Shown piece by piece: positions 57,512-64,000 of a DNA stretch of 64,000 bases (position 1 is the stretch's first letter; each line of letters opens with the position of its first letter). A model generated the notes under the pieces. That model saw only the letters and a list, made by a program, of their open reading frames with translations. It searched no databases and was not told the origin of the DNA. Position numbers and translations under genes: made by a program. Source of the stretch: Pseudomonadales bacterium (GTDB lineage Bacteria; Pseudomonadota; Gammaproteobacteria; Pseudomonadales; Azotimanducaceae); the NCBI GenBank assembly GCA_022827905.1, contig JAJEIQ010000049.1, forward strand, positions 27,454 through 91,453, read 5' to 3'.

Positions 57512-58648
57512 ATGGGAGGACCGTTGGCGGGTTACCGCATCATCGAATTGGCGGGCATCGGGCCGGGACCCTTTTGCGGCATGATGCTGTCGGACATGGG
57601 CGCCGAGGTGATCCGTGTGGATCGAATCAGTCCGAATCCGGTGGCGTCCAAGGATGTCTTGGCGCGTAACCGCCGCTCCATCGGTGTGGACCTCAAGAGC
57701 CCGGAAGGGGTGGAGACGGTGCTGCGGCTGGTGGAAACCGCCGATGGCTTGTTTGAGGGCTTTCGTCCTGGTGTCACGGAGCGTCTGGGGCTCGGCCCGG
57801 ACGACTGCTTCGCCCGCAATCAAAAGCTCATCTACGGCCGCATGACCGGTTGGGGGCAGGAAGGCCCCATGGCTCAGGCGGCGGGCCACGACATCAACTA
57901 CATCGGCTTGGCCGGGGCTCTGCACGCCATCGGCCGCGCCGGGGAGAAGCCGGTGCCGCCGCTCAACTTGGTGGGCGACTTTGGCGGCGGCGGCATGTAT
58001 CTGGCCTTCGGCATGGTCTGCGGGCTGCTTGAAGCGCAAAAGTCCGGCAAGGGGCAGGTCGTGGACGCGGCGATGGTCGATGGGGCCGCCTCGCTGATGG
58101 CCATGTTCTTCAGCATGGCGGCAGGCGGCGCCTTCAAGGACCAGCGGGGCACCAATCTGCTCGACACCGGCGCCCACTTCTACGACACCTACGAGACCAA
58201 GGACGGCGGCCACATCTGCGTCGGCTCCATCGAACCGCAGTTCTACGCCCTGCTGGTGGAGAAGTCGGGGGTCGATCCCGAACGCTTCGCCCGGCAATTG
58301 GACGCCAGCCAATGGCCGGACTACAAGGCCGAGCTGACCGCCATCTTCAAGCAGAAGAGCCGGGACGAATGGTGCGCGATCATGGAGGGCACCGACGTGT
58401 GCTTTGCGCCGGTGCTGTCCATCTTTGAAGCGCCCGGCCATCCCCACAACCAGGCGCGAAACACGTTCGTGAAGGTGGACGGCGTCACCCAACCCGCCCC
58501 CGCGCCGCGCTTCAGCCGCACCGAGCCCGCCATTGCCGGGTCCGCCCGGGCACCTGGCGCGGACACCGCTGCGGTGCTGGCGGATTGCGGCTTCACGGCC
58601 GATGAAGTTGCTGAACTGCAGGCCGCTGGGGCTGTTGCAGCCGGTTGA
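57512..58648 (+). CDS. Alpha-methylacyl-CoA racemase-like CaiB/BaiF CoA-transferase family protein
   Basis: This protein has 378 residues from ATG 57512. The start [19 protein letters not shown] is typical of the AMACR/MCR branch. The residues expected to catalyse are present: His in [13 protein letters not shown], Asp in LVGDFGGGG and Glu in [11 protein letters not shown]. It racemises 2-methylacyl-CoA esters, which lets (2R)-methyl-branched chains enter beta-oxidation. It is followed 24 bp later by prpE, giving a branched/propionyl-CoA theme. Confidence 0.88.
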   Translation: MGGPLAGYRIIELAGIGPGPFCGMMLSDMGAEVIRVDRISPNPVASKDVLARNRRSIGVDLKSPEGVETVLRLVETADGLFEGFRPGVTERLGLGPDDCFARNQKLIYGRMTGWGQEGPMAQAAGHDINYIGLAGALHAIGRAGEKPVPPLNLVGDFGGGGMYLAFGMVCGLLEAQKSGKGQVVDAAMVDGAASLMAMFFSMAAGGAFKDQRGTNLLDTGAHFYDTYETKDGGHICVGSIEPQFYALLVEKSGVDPERFARQLDASQWPDYKAELTAIFKQKSRDEWCAIMEGTDVCFAPVLSIFEAPGHPHNQARNTFVKVDGVTQPAPAPRFSRTEPAIAGSARAPGADTAAVLADCGFTADEVAELQAAGAVAAG

Positions 58649-58672
58649 TCCGGCGCACTGGGAAACTGGGCG

Positions 58673-60559
58673 ATGAGCTACGCTTCGCTGTACCGGCAGT
58701 CGTTATCCGATCCCGAGGGCTTTTGGCGGGAGCGGGCGGCCGAGACTCCTTGGCTGGAGTTTCCGAAGACGATTCTCGATCAGGACGCCAACGGCGCCTG
58801 GCGCTGGTTCGGCGGCGGCCGCACCAACACCTGCTGGCTGGCCCTTGACCGCCACGTCGACGAGGGCCGCGGCGGGCAGACGGCGCTGATCTACGATTCC
58901 CCGGTGACCGGCGCGGTGGTGCGCTTCACCTTTTCGGAGCTTAAAGGTAGGGTGGCCAAGGTGGCCGGTGGCTTGGCGGCCCTCGGCGTCGGCTTGGGCG
59001 ACCGAGTGGTCATCTACATGCCCATGGTTCCGGAGGCGGTCATTGCCATGCTCGCCTGCGCCCGCATCGGCGCCGTCCACTCGGTGGTTTTCGGCGGCTT
59101 CGCGGCGCCGGAGCTGGCCAACCGCATCGACGACGCGGCGCCGAAGGCGATCTTAAGCGCTTCCTGCGGCATCGAGGTGGCGACGGTCATTCCCTACAAA
59201 CCGCTGCTTGACGAGGCGCTGCGCTTGGCCAAGCAGCCGGTGGCCCATTGCGTGATCCTGCAGCGGCCGCAGTGCGAAGCGGCGCTGACGGCGGGCCGGG
59301 ACCTCGATTGGGCTGCTTGGGAGGCGGGCAGCGAACCGGTCGACTGGGTCGCGGTCGATGCCCATGACCCGCTCTACATACTTTACACCTCCGGCACCAC
59401 GGGCAAGCCCAAGGGCGTGGTGCGCGACCATGGCGGCCATGCGGTGGCGCTGCACTGGAGCATGGAGGCCATCTACGGGGTCGATGCGGGCGACGTGTTC
59501 TGGGCCGCCTCGGATGTCGGATGGGTGGTTGGGCACTCCTACATCGTGTATGGCCCGCTGCTGCGGGGCTGCACGGCGGTGCTCTTCGAGGGCAAGCCGG
59601 TGCGCACCCCGGATGCGGGTGTGTTTTGGCGGGTCATAGAGGACCATCGGGTGAATTGCTTCTTCGTCGCGCCCACGGCGTTCCGCGCGATCAAAAAGGA
59701 GGATCCAGATTGCCTGCAGAAGCGCAACTACGACATCTCATCGCTGCGCTATCAGTTCGTGGCCGGCGAGCGCTTGGACCCGCCCACCTACTTTTGGCTG
59801 TGCGAGCACTTGGACGTGCCGGTCATCGACCATTGGTGGCAGACGGAGACCGGTTGGCCGATGTGCGCCAATCTGGCGGGCGTGGAGTTGATGGAGACCC
59901 GGCCAGGCTCGCCCACTGTGCCGGTTCCGGGCTATGACCTGCGCATTCTCGACGAGGACGGCCGCGAAGTGGGCGCCAGCCAGGAAGGGGCGGTCGTGGT
60001 CAAGGATCCGCTGCCACCCGGCGCCTTCACCACCCTCTGGGGTGACCATGAGCGCTTCGTGGACGCCTACTGGTCGCGCTTTCCCGGCTTCTACCTCACC
60101 GGCGACGGCGGCTATCGGGATGAGGACGGCTACATGTACATCATGGGCCGCATTGACGACGTGATCAACGTGGCCGGGCACCGGCTTTCCACCGGCGAGT
60201 TGGAGGAAGTGGCGGCCAGCCATCCGGCGGTCGCCGAGTGCGCCGTGGTGGGCGTTCAGGATGCGGACAAGGGACAGGTGCCCTTCGGCCTGCTGGTGCT
60301 CAAGGACGGCGTCAACGTTGATGCCGCGGCGCTCAAGGCGGAGCTGGTCGCCAACATGCGAGCCCAAGTTGGCGCGTTCGCCAATTTCAAGCAGGCGGTG
60401 GTGGTGAAGCGGCTGCCGAAGACCCGTTCCGGCAAGATTCTGCGTCAGACGCTGCGCAAGCTGATCGACAGGGAGCCCGTCACGGTGCCGACCACCATTG
60501 ACGACCCGGCCATCATCGACGAAATCAAGGCGGCGCTTCGTTCTGGTGGTGGCCCATGA
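58673..60559 (+). CDS. prpE: Propionate-CoA ligase-type acyl-CoA synthetase
   Basis: This 628-residue AMP-forming synthetase of the acetyl/propionyl-CoA group has the N-terminal ACAS segment (SDPEGFWRERA) and P-loop YTSGTTGKPKG. It also has WWQTETGWPM, GDGGYRDEDGYMYIMGR and the catalytic, acetylatable Lys in TRSGKILRQ. Residues and length match PrpE. It activates propionate or similar short acids. It overlaps the next gene by ATGA. Confidence 0.9.
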   Translation: MSYASLYRQSLSDPEGFWRERAAETPWLEFPKTILDQDANGAWRWFGGGRTNTCWLALDRHVDEGRGGQTALIYDSPVTGAVVRFTFSELKGRVAKVAGGLAALGVGLGDRVVIYMPMVPEAVIAMLACARIGAVHSVVFGGFAAPELANRIDDAAPKAILSASCGIEVATVIPYKPLLDEALRLAKQPVAHCVILQRPQCEAALTAGRDLDWAAWEAGSEPVDWVAVDAHDPLYILYTSGTTGKPKGVVRDHGGHAVALHWSMEAIYGVDAGDVFWAASDVGWVVGHSYIVYGPLLRGCTAVLFEGKPVRTPDAGVFWRVIEDHRVNCFFVAPTAFRAIKKEDPDCLQKRNYDISSLRYQFVAGERLDPPTYFWLCEHLDVPVIDHWWQTETGWPMCANLAGVELMETRPGSPTVPVPGYDLRILDEDGREVGASQEGAVVVKDPLPPGAFTTLWGDHERFVDAYWSRFPGFYLTGDGGYRDEDGYMYIMGRIDDVINVAGHRLSTGELEEVAASHPAVAECAVVGVQDADKGQVPFGLLVLKDGVNVDAAALKAELVANMRAQVGAFANFKQAVVVKRLPKTRSGKILRQTLRKLIDREPVTVPTTIDDPAIIDEIKAALRSGGGP

Positions 60560-60879
60560 TCATCGTCCAAGGCTTGATCCCGATCGTGCCGGAGCAGCGC
60601 GACGAGGCCTTGGAACTGCTGCGCTGGATGACCCAGGAGACCTTGCAGGAGGACGGTTGCATCAGCTATGAGTTCTTCGTCAGCCTAAGCGACGCCAACA
60701 CGGTGCTGCTGATGCAGGAGTGGGAAAACTTGGCGACCCTGAACGCCCACTACCAGACCGAGCACATGGCCGCCTTCATGAAGGCGTTGCCCGACCTGCT
60801 GCGCGGCCAAATCCGCACCCGGCGCTTCGCGGTGCAGGAATCGGAGCCCCCAGCGGAGCCGCCGCCCATCATTCACTGA
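60556..60879 (+). CDS. Antibiotic biosynthesis monooxygenase (ABM/YgiN-like) family protein
   Basis: This 107-residue dimeric ferredoxin-like fold protein begins IIVQGLIPIVPEQRDEALEL. EDGCISYEFFVSLSDANTVL and the helix NAHYQTEHMAAFMKALPDLL are the usual ABM pattern. Relatives oxidise quinols or act as small accessory oxygenases; function here is unknown. It is translationally coupled to prpE. Confidence 0.85.
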   Translation: MIIVQGLIPIVPEQRDEALELLRWMTQETLQEDGCISYEFFVSLSDANTVLLMQEWENLATLNAHYQTEHMAAFMKALPDLLRGQIRTRRFAVQESEPPAEPPPIIH

Positions 60880-60914
60880 CTGCGCTCCGGTGGACGAGGC
60901 TGCCGCAAGACTGG

Positions 60915-61265
60915 CTACAGGATGTCGAGAACGCTTTCCGGGGGGCGGCCGATCGCAGCCTTGCCGTTGGCCACCGCGATGGGACGCTCGATCAATATCG
61001 GATGGGCGATCATGGCGTCTATGAGCTCGGCCCGCGACAGTGCTGGATTGCCTAGATCAAGTGCCTGGTAGGGCGCTTCCTTGGTGCGCATGAGCTGGCG
61101 GGGCTCCAAACCGAGCTGGTCGATCAGCCCGGCTAGGGTTTCGGCGTCCGGCGGCGTTTCCAAGTAGCGGATGATGCGCGGCTGCAATCCGCGCTCTTCG
61201 AGCAGCGCCAAGGTCTGCCGGGACTTGGAACATCGTGGGTTATGGTAGAGGATAACTTCGCTCAT
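60915..61265 (-). CDS. arsC: Arsenate reductase (glutaredoxin-type ArsC)
   Basis: This 116-residue protein has the catalytic Cys in YHNPRCSKSRQTL and YLETPPDAETLAGLIDQLG after it. MRTKEAPYQALDL and HPILIERPIAV carry the conserved arginines. It would reduce arsenate to arsenite with glutathione/glutaredoxin. Some members of this family (YffB-like) have no proven arsenate activity, and no ars operon is nearby. Confidence 0.9.
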   Translation of the reverse strand: MSEVILYHNPRCSKSRQTLALLEERGLQPRIIRYLETPPDAETLAGLIDQLGLEPRQLMRTKEAPYQALDLGNPALSRAELIDAMIAHPILIERPIAVANGKAAIGRPPESVLDIL

Positions 61266-61325
61266 ATATTGCAGCCTTCCAAGCGTGGAGTATCAACAGT
61301 GGAGGTACCGGTTCAGTGATGGAGC

Positions 61326-61367
61326 CGAGTTGCGCCAGCAACTCGATCACGCCACCGTCAGGTGGCG
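61326..61367 (+). repeat. Double-hairpin interspersed element (copy C)
   Basis: Hairpin 1 (61326-61345) has an 8-bp stem CGAGTTGC with loop GCCA. Hairpin 2 (61350-61367) has a 7-bp stem CGCCACC with loop GTCA. The plan, loops and second-stem length equal those of copy A, but the stem sequences differ while staying paired. It lies between the divergent arsC and TlpA-like genes. Confidence 0.8.
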
Positions 61368-61396
61368 CGGGTTCTAAGCGATCATAGTTGAAGCCC

Positions 61397-61837
61397 ATGA
61401 AAAAGGCGATTTTGGTCGTTCTAATGGCGGTAGGCGTCTTGGGATGCGAGGCGCAGCCCACTTTGCGCTTTGCCGATGGCAGCGCCTTGGCCCTTGACGC
61501 TTGGCGGGGACGCTGGCTGGTGATCAACTACTGGGCCGAGTGGTGCGCGCCTTGCTGGGCGGAGGTCGGGGAGTTGAACGCGCTCAACGAGTACGAGGCG
61601 CTTTCCGCCGCCGTGGTCGGCGTTAACTTTGACGGCGTGGAGGGCGATGAACTCCAGCAACTGATCGCCAAGATGGACATTCGCTTCCCCGTTGCCCTCG
61701 ACGACCCGCAGTTGATCTGGGCTTACGATAGGCCGCAGGTGCTGCCCATCACGGTCATCATCGGCCCGGACGGCGACCTTCGTGGCCAGCTTCAGGGTCC
61801 ACAGACCCTGGACAGCCTGTTGGCGGCCATGCGCTGA
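61397..61837 (+). CDS. TlpA-like thioredoxin-fold lipoprotein
   Basis: This protein has 146 residues from ATG 61397; TTG 61388 is an alternative. A lipobox (VGVLGC) anchors it, and the redox motif CAPC lies in NYWAEWCAPCWAEV. The remaining fold, VVGVNFDGVEGDE and VLPITVIIGPDG with the cis-Pro, matches TlpA/ResA-type thiol-disulfide proteins acting in the periplasm. It overlaps the DUF454 gene by one base. Confidence 0.9.
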   Translation: MKKAILVVLMAVGVLGCEAQPTLRFADGSALALDAWRGRWLVINYWAEWCAPCWAEVGELNALNEYEALSAAVVGVNFDGVEGDELQQLIAKMDIRFPVALDDPQLIWAYDRPQVLPITVIIGPDGDLRGQLQGPQTLDSLLAAMR

Positions 61838-62244
61838 TGGCGGCAGGGCAGTTTGCGCGCCGCCACCTGTGGATGGCGCTCGGCTGGGTCGCGCTGGGCT
61901 TGGGTGCCCTCGGCATTCTTGTGCCCCTGCTGCCGACGACGCCCTTCCTGATCTTGGCCGCCTACCTCTTCTCGCGAGGGTCGGAGCGCCTGCACGCCTG
62001 GCTGCTCAATCACCGCATCTTCGGTCCGCCGATTGAGAACTGGCGCACGCATCGCGCCATATCGACGGGGGCCAAACTCGCTGCGCTGGCCGCCATGGCA
62101 CTGATACTGGCGATTTCAGTGGTGGCTGATGTCCCCGCGTGGGCGTTGGCCGTTCAAGCCGTCATTCTCCCCGGCGTGGCCGTCTTCCTGCTGACTCGGC
62201 CGACGCCTCCCGAACCGTCCACCTCAAGGAATCCTGAATCATGA
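61837..62244 (+). CDS. DUF454 (YbaN-like) membrane protein
   Basis: This 135-residue inner-membrane protein has about four helices, with the family signature GWVALGLGALGILVPLLPTT followed by PFLILAAYLFSRGSERLHAWL. The conserved RIFGPPIENWR loop is present. Function is unknown for the whole family. It is coupled to its neighbours by one- and four-base overlaps. Confidence 0.88.
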   Translation: MAAGQFARRHLWMALGWVALGLGALGILVPLLPTTPFLILAAYLFSRGSERLHAWLLNHRIFGPPIENWRTHRAISTGAKLAALAAMALILAISVVADVPAWALAVQAVILPGVAVFLLTRPTPPEPSTSRNPES

Positions 62245-62687
62245 GCAACGAACCCATCGGCCGCTTCGACCACATCGGCATCGCGGTGCACAGCATCGAG
62301 AAGGCGCTACCATTCTTCGAAGGCGCTCTCGGTGCCCGCCTGCGGCGCATCGGCGACTCAGTCGGCGGCGACTTCCGGGTGGCGATCCTTGACCTGCACG
62401 ACTTTTGCATCGAACTTCTTGAGCCCATCGACCCCAACGGTTTTCTTGCCCGCCACTTGGAAAAGCGTGGCGAAGGCGTCCACCACATCACGCTGCAAAC
62501 GCCGGACTTGGAGAAGAAGACCTTAGCCTTGGAGGAGGGTGGCGTGCGCGTTGTCGATAAGCACTTCGACGACCCAGAGAACATCGACGCCTTCATCTCG
62601 CCCAAGAGCGCCCACGGGGTGCTTATCCAGTTAGGACAGACCCTGGGACCGCTGAACAACCCGCCGTACTGGCAGACTGAAGAGTGA
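62241..62687 (+). CDS. Methylmalonyl-CoA epimerase-like VOC protein
   Basis: This 148-residue VOC protein has an N-terminal metal ligand in DHIGIAVHSIEKALPFFEG, then EGVHHITLQTPD with a second His and a C-terminal PKSAHGVLIQLGQ, as in methylmalonyl-CoA epimerase. The reaction would join propionate activation by PrpE and an acyl-CoA carboxylase to succinyl-CoA, but related VOC proteins have other roles. It overlaps DUF454 by ATGA and converges on the peroxiredoxin-like gene. Confidence 0.78.
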   Translation: MSNEPIGRFDHIGIAVHSIEKALPFFEGALGARLRRIGDSVGGDFRVAILDLHDFCIELLEPIDPNGFLARHLEKRGEGVHHITLQTPDLEKKTLALEEGGVRVVDKHFDDPENIDAFISPKSAHGVLIQLGQTLGPLNNPPYWQTEE

Positions 62688-62694
62688 GGATTGC

Positions 62695-63762
62695 CTAGCG
62701 CTCGGGTTCGCCGTTCGGTATGTGCTGGAATTGGCGATGCAGCGCCACGACGCCGGGCAGTGCCACCGCCGCCCAGGCGGCTAGGCCGAGGGCCACCCAA
62801 ACGGCCGGCAGCAGTGCGAATGCGGCCACCCACGCGCCAGCGAAGACGGCCATGCGACGAAACATCCTCTGGGGCTTGGCCGATGGCGCGTCACCTGGGC
62901 GGGCGAGGGGGAACGCCTTGGGCCGCAGGAACCAGCCATGCGCCAGCAGCAGGGCGACGAACAGCGGCCAGGGCGCATCCCGCCGAGCGAACTCGGGCTG
63001 CTCGTCCAAGGCCGCGTCCGGCGCACCTTGGGAGAGCCGCGACTGAATTGCCGCCCAGACATGTTGCGGCGTGGGACGCTGTCCAGCGCCGCTCATGTTC
63101 TGCCGCAAGGGGCGGCAGCGCCATCGATACAGGACGCGGCCCTCGCGGCTGACCGCCAGTACGCCGGGCTGGAAGTAGCCCTTCGGGTGGCTGGCCCAAG
63201 GTCGCCGGCGCAGATGCCCGGCGTTCTCATTGGCAAAGACGCCCAGCCAGCCGCGGTCCTGGCAGGCGTCGCGGATCTCGTGGTGGGGGTCGCCGACGCA
63301 AGGGTAGCCCAGTTCCCAAGTCTCACTGGCCTCGGTGGCGAGGCTCTGCGGTTCACTCGTCAAGCCGAACACTTCCCCGCCGACGTCGCGGATTGCGTCG
63401 AGCGCCCCGGACTTCACGTAGCTCCGCAACTCGGAGCGGCAAGGAGGTCACCACAGGCCACGGTAAAACAGCAGCGCAATGAAGTCGTGCTTTTCAAGCT
63501 GATCGTCGAGCCAACTCGCCCGCACTCCCGGCGGTGGGTCGAGCAACGGCGGAATCGGCGCTTCCTCGGTTTCGACGGCGCTGATGGAGAAACCGTGGCC
63601 GGTGGGCTCGATGCGAACCTGCTGACGTTGGCAAAGTTCACCGTCGCACAGCACCAAACCGAGCTCCATGGCCTGTTCCATGCCCCCGCGGATGGCCTCT
63701 TCGGCGTCCACCAGCCCGGTGAGCCGGAAGTTGGCGCCCCGTTCGCGGTTGATCCACGCCAA
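62695..63762 (-). CDS. Peroxiredoxin-like (AhpC/TSA-type) protein with in-frame TGA, probable selenoprotein
   Basis: One frame from TTG 63762 to TAG 62695 (355 residues) is interrupted only by TGA at 63450-63448. The TGA falls in FYRGLW-TGA-PPCRSEL, exactly where AhpC/TSA_2-type peroxiredoxins have the peroxidatic Cys of FYRGxWCPxC, giving a U-x-x-C motif. The thioredoxin fold continues after it (VFGLTSEPQSLATEAS, LGYPCVGDPHHEIRDA, GVLAVSREGRVLY). Three hydrophobic segments follow near the C-terminus, so the protein is probably membrane-bound. A hairpin suited to a bacterial SECIS starts 10 bases after the TGA. The frame is open to 63861 without an ATG, so the true start may lie further upstream or have been lost. 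Confidence 0.75.
63421..63437 (-). promoter_or_regulatory. Candidate bacterial SECIS hairpin
   Basis: On the coding strand the mRNA reads GCTCCG-AGTTG-CGGAGC: a perfect 6-bp stem with a 5-nt loop. The loop begins 16 bases after the TGA, and its second base is G. Known bacterial SECIS elements lie within the coding region just after UGA, with a small apical loop carrying a G among its first two bases. This fits the pattern but is not proof. Confidence 0.6.
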
Positions 63763-64000
63763 GGCCGCGTCGGCAGCGGGCTGCAGTTCAGTGGGAATTT
63801 CGTGGGCAACGTTGGCGATGGGAGCCTCCGAAAACTGATCGACGGATAGTTGGCCAAACCACTAGTGTCCGGTTAACTGAGCCCGTAGTTTACATAACTG
63901 CATGAATAAGGGACGTTTTTCCGCGTATTTTGGTGGTGCTGACTTGAACGCGGCGGCGCCGTTTGGTGCCCTTTCGGGATTTCACTCCCGGAGGCCAAGG

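Noticed and set aside
62695..63429. Reading the 3' part as a separate peroxiredoxin gene starting after the TGA
   Set aside because: It would begin without the first thioredoxin strand and the peroxidatic motif, which are encoded in the same frame directly upstream.
63414..63857. A 147-codon minus-strand frame overlapping the 5' half of the peroxiredoxin-like gene
   Set aside because: The overlapping frame continues the peroxiredoxin fold across the TGA; this one has Ser/Pro/Arg-rich sequence without family features.

Overview
The window is a stretch of a GC-rich bacterial chromosome, most likely from a gammaproteobacterium, perhaps an uncultured marine or host-associated one. The best taxonomic marker is the order pyrG-kdsA-eno-ftsB ... 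pcm ... nlpD ... fdxA (46.7-53.5 kb). This is the Pseudomonas-type housekeeping order with several members removed, including rpoS, which normally sits between nlpD and fdxA. Genes are tightly packed, many overlap by ATGA, and several start with GTG or TTG. I saw no rRNA, tRNA or CRISPR array.

Layout. 1-6.3 kb: a partial Asp/Asn beta-hydroxylase and a complete five-gene peptide/opine-type ABC importer. 6.4-14 kb: a DUF433/DUF5615 toxin-antitoxin pair, a HelD-like helicase with C-terminal zinc fingers, an LLM flavin oxidoreductase and two tandem, nearly identical solute-binding lipoproteins. 14-20.3 kb: a Tat-exported aldo/keto reductase, larC, a methyltransferase, a D-aminoacylase-type amidohydrolase, a crotonase and a PIN/RHH toxin-antitoxin pair. 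20.4-26.5 kb: a biotin-dependent acyl-CoA carboxylase, an SCP2-PhyH fusion dioxygenase and an SDR. 26.7-28.5 kb: small accessory genes (an unknown membrane coiled-coil pair, RelB/YafQ, ParD with a broken ParE). 28.7-32.5 kb: a large secreted Calx-beta-type protein whose start lies behind a pentanucleotide repeat. 32.7-41.8 kb: metF-like, alpha/beta hydrolase, an m5C restriction-modification pair, glcDEF and a CMD-nitroreductase fusion. 42-46.3 kb: an MFS remnant, a SulP transporter, a STAS-VOC fusion and an Amt transporter. 46.7-53.5 kb: the housekeeping cluster. 53.8-57.3 kb: accessory genes (exonuclease-BRCT, an unknown ORF, a SnoaL-like protein, Phd/VapC). 57.5-62.7 kb: acyl-CoA racemase, PrpE, ABM monooxygenase, ArsC, TlpA-like, DUF454 and an epimerase. 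62.7-63.9 kb: a peroxiredoxin-like gene with an in-frame TGA.

Two observations stand out. First, the gene at 62695-63762 reads straight through one TGA that sits exactly where the peroxidatic cysteine belongs (FYRGLW-TGA-PPC). A perfect hairpin follows at bacterial-SECIS spacing, so this is probably a selenoprotein that automatic calling splits in two. Second, the 1.2-1.25 kaa secreted protein at 28701-32342 has its only good ribosome binding site and ATG upstream of about 16 copies of a 5-bp repeat, and in this copy number the two frames do not match. This is the signature of an ON/OFF phase-variable contingency locus, caught in the OFF frame.

Other points worth following are a family of double-hairpin repeats with conserved loops and differing, compensated stems (41.9, 57.4 and 61.3 kb), three unusual domain fusions (SCP2-PhyH, CMD-nitroreductase, STAS-VOC), and several gene remnants (ParE, MFS, carboxylesterase).
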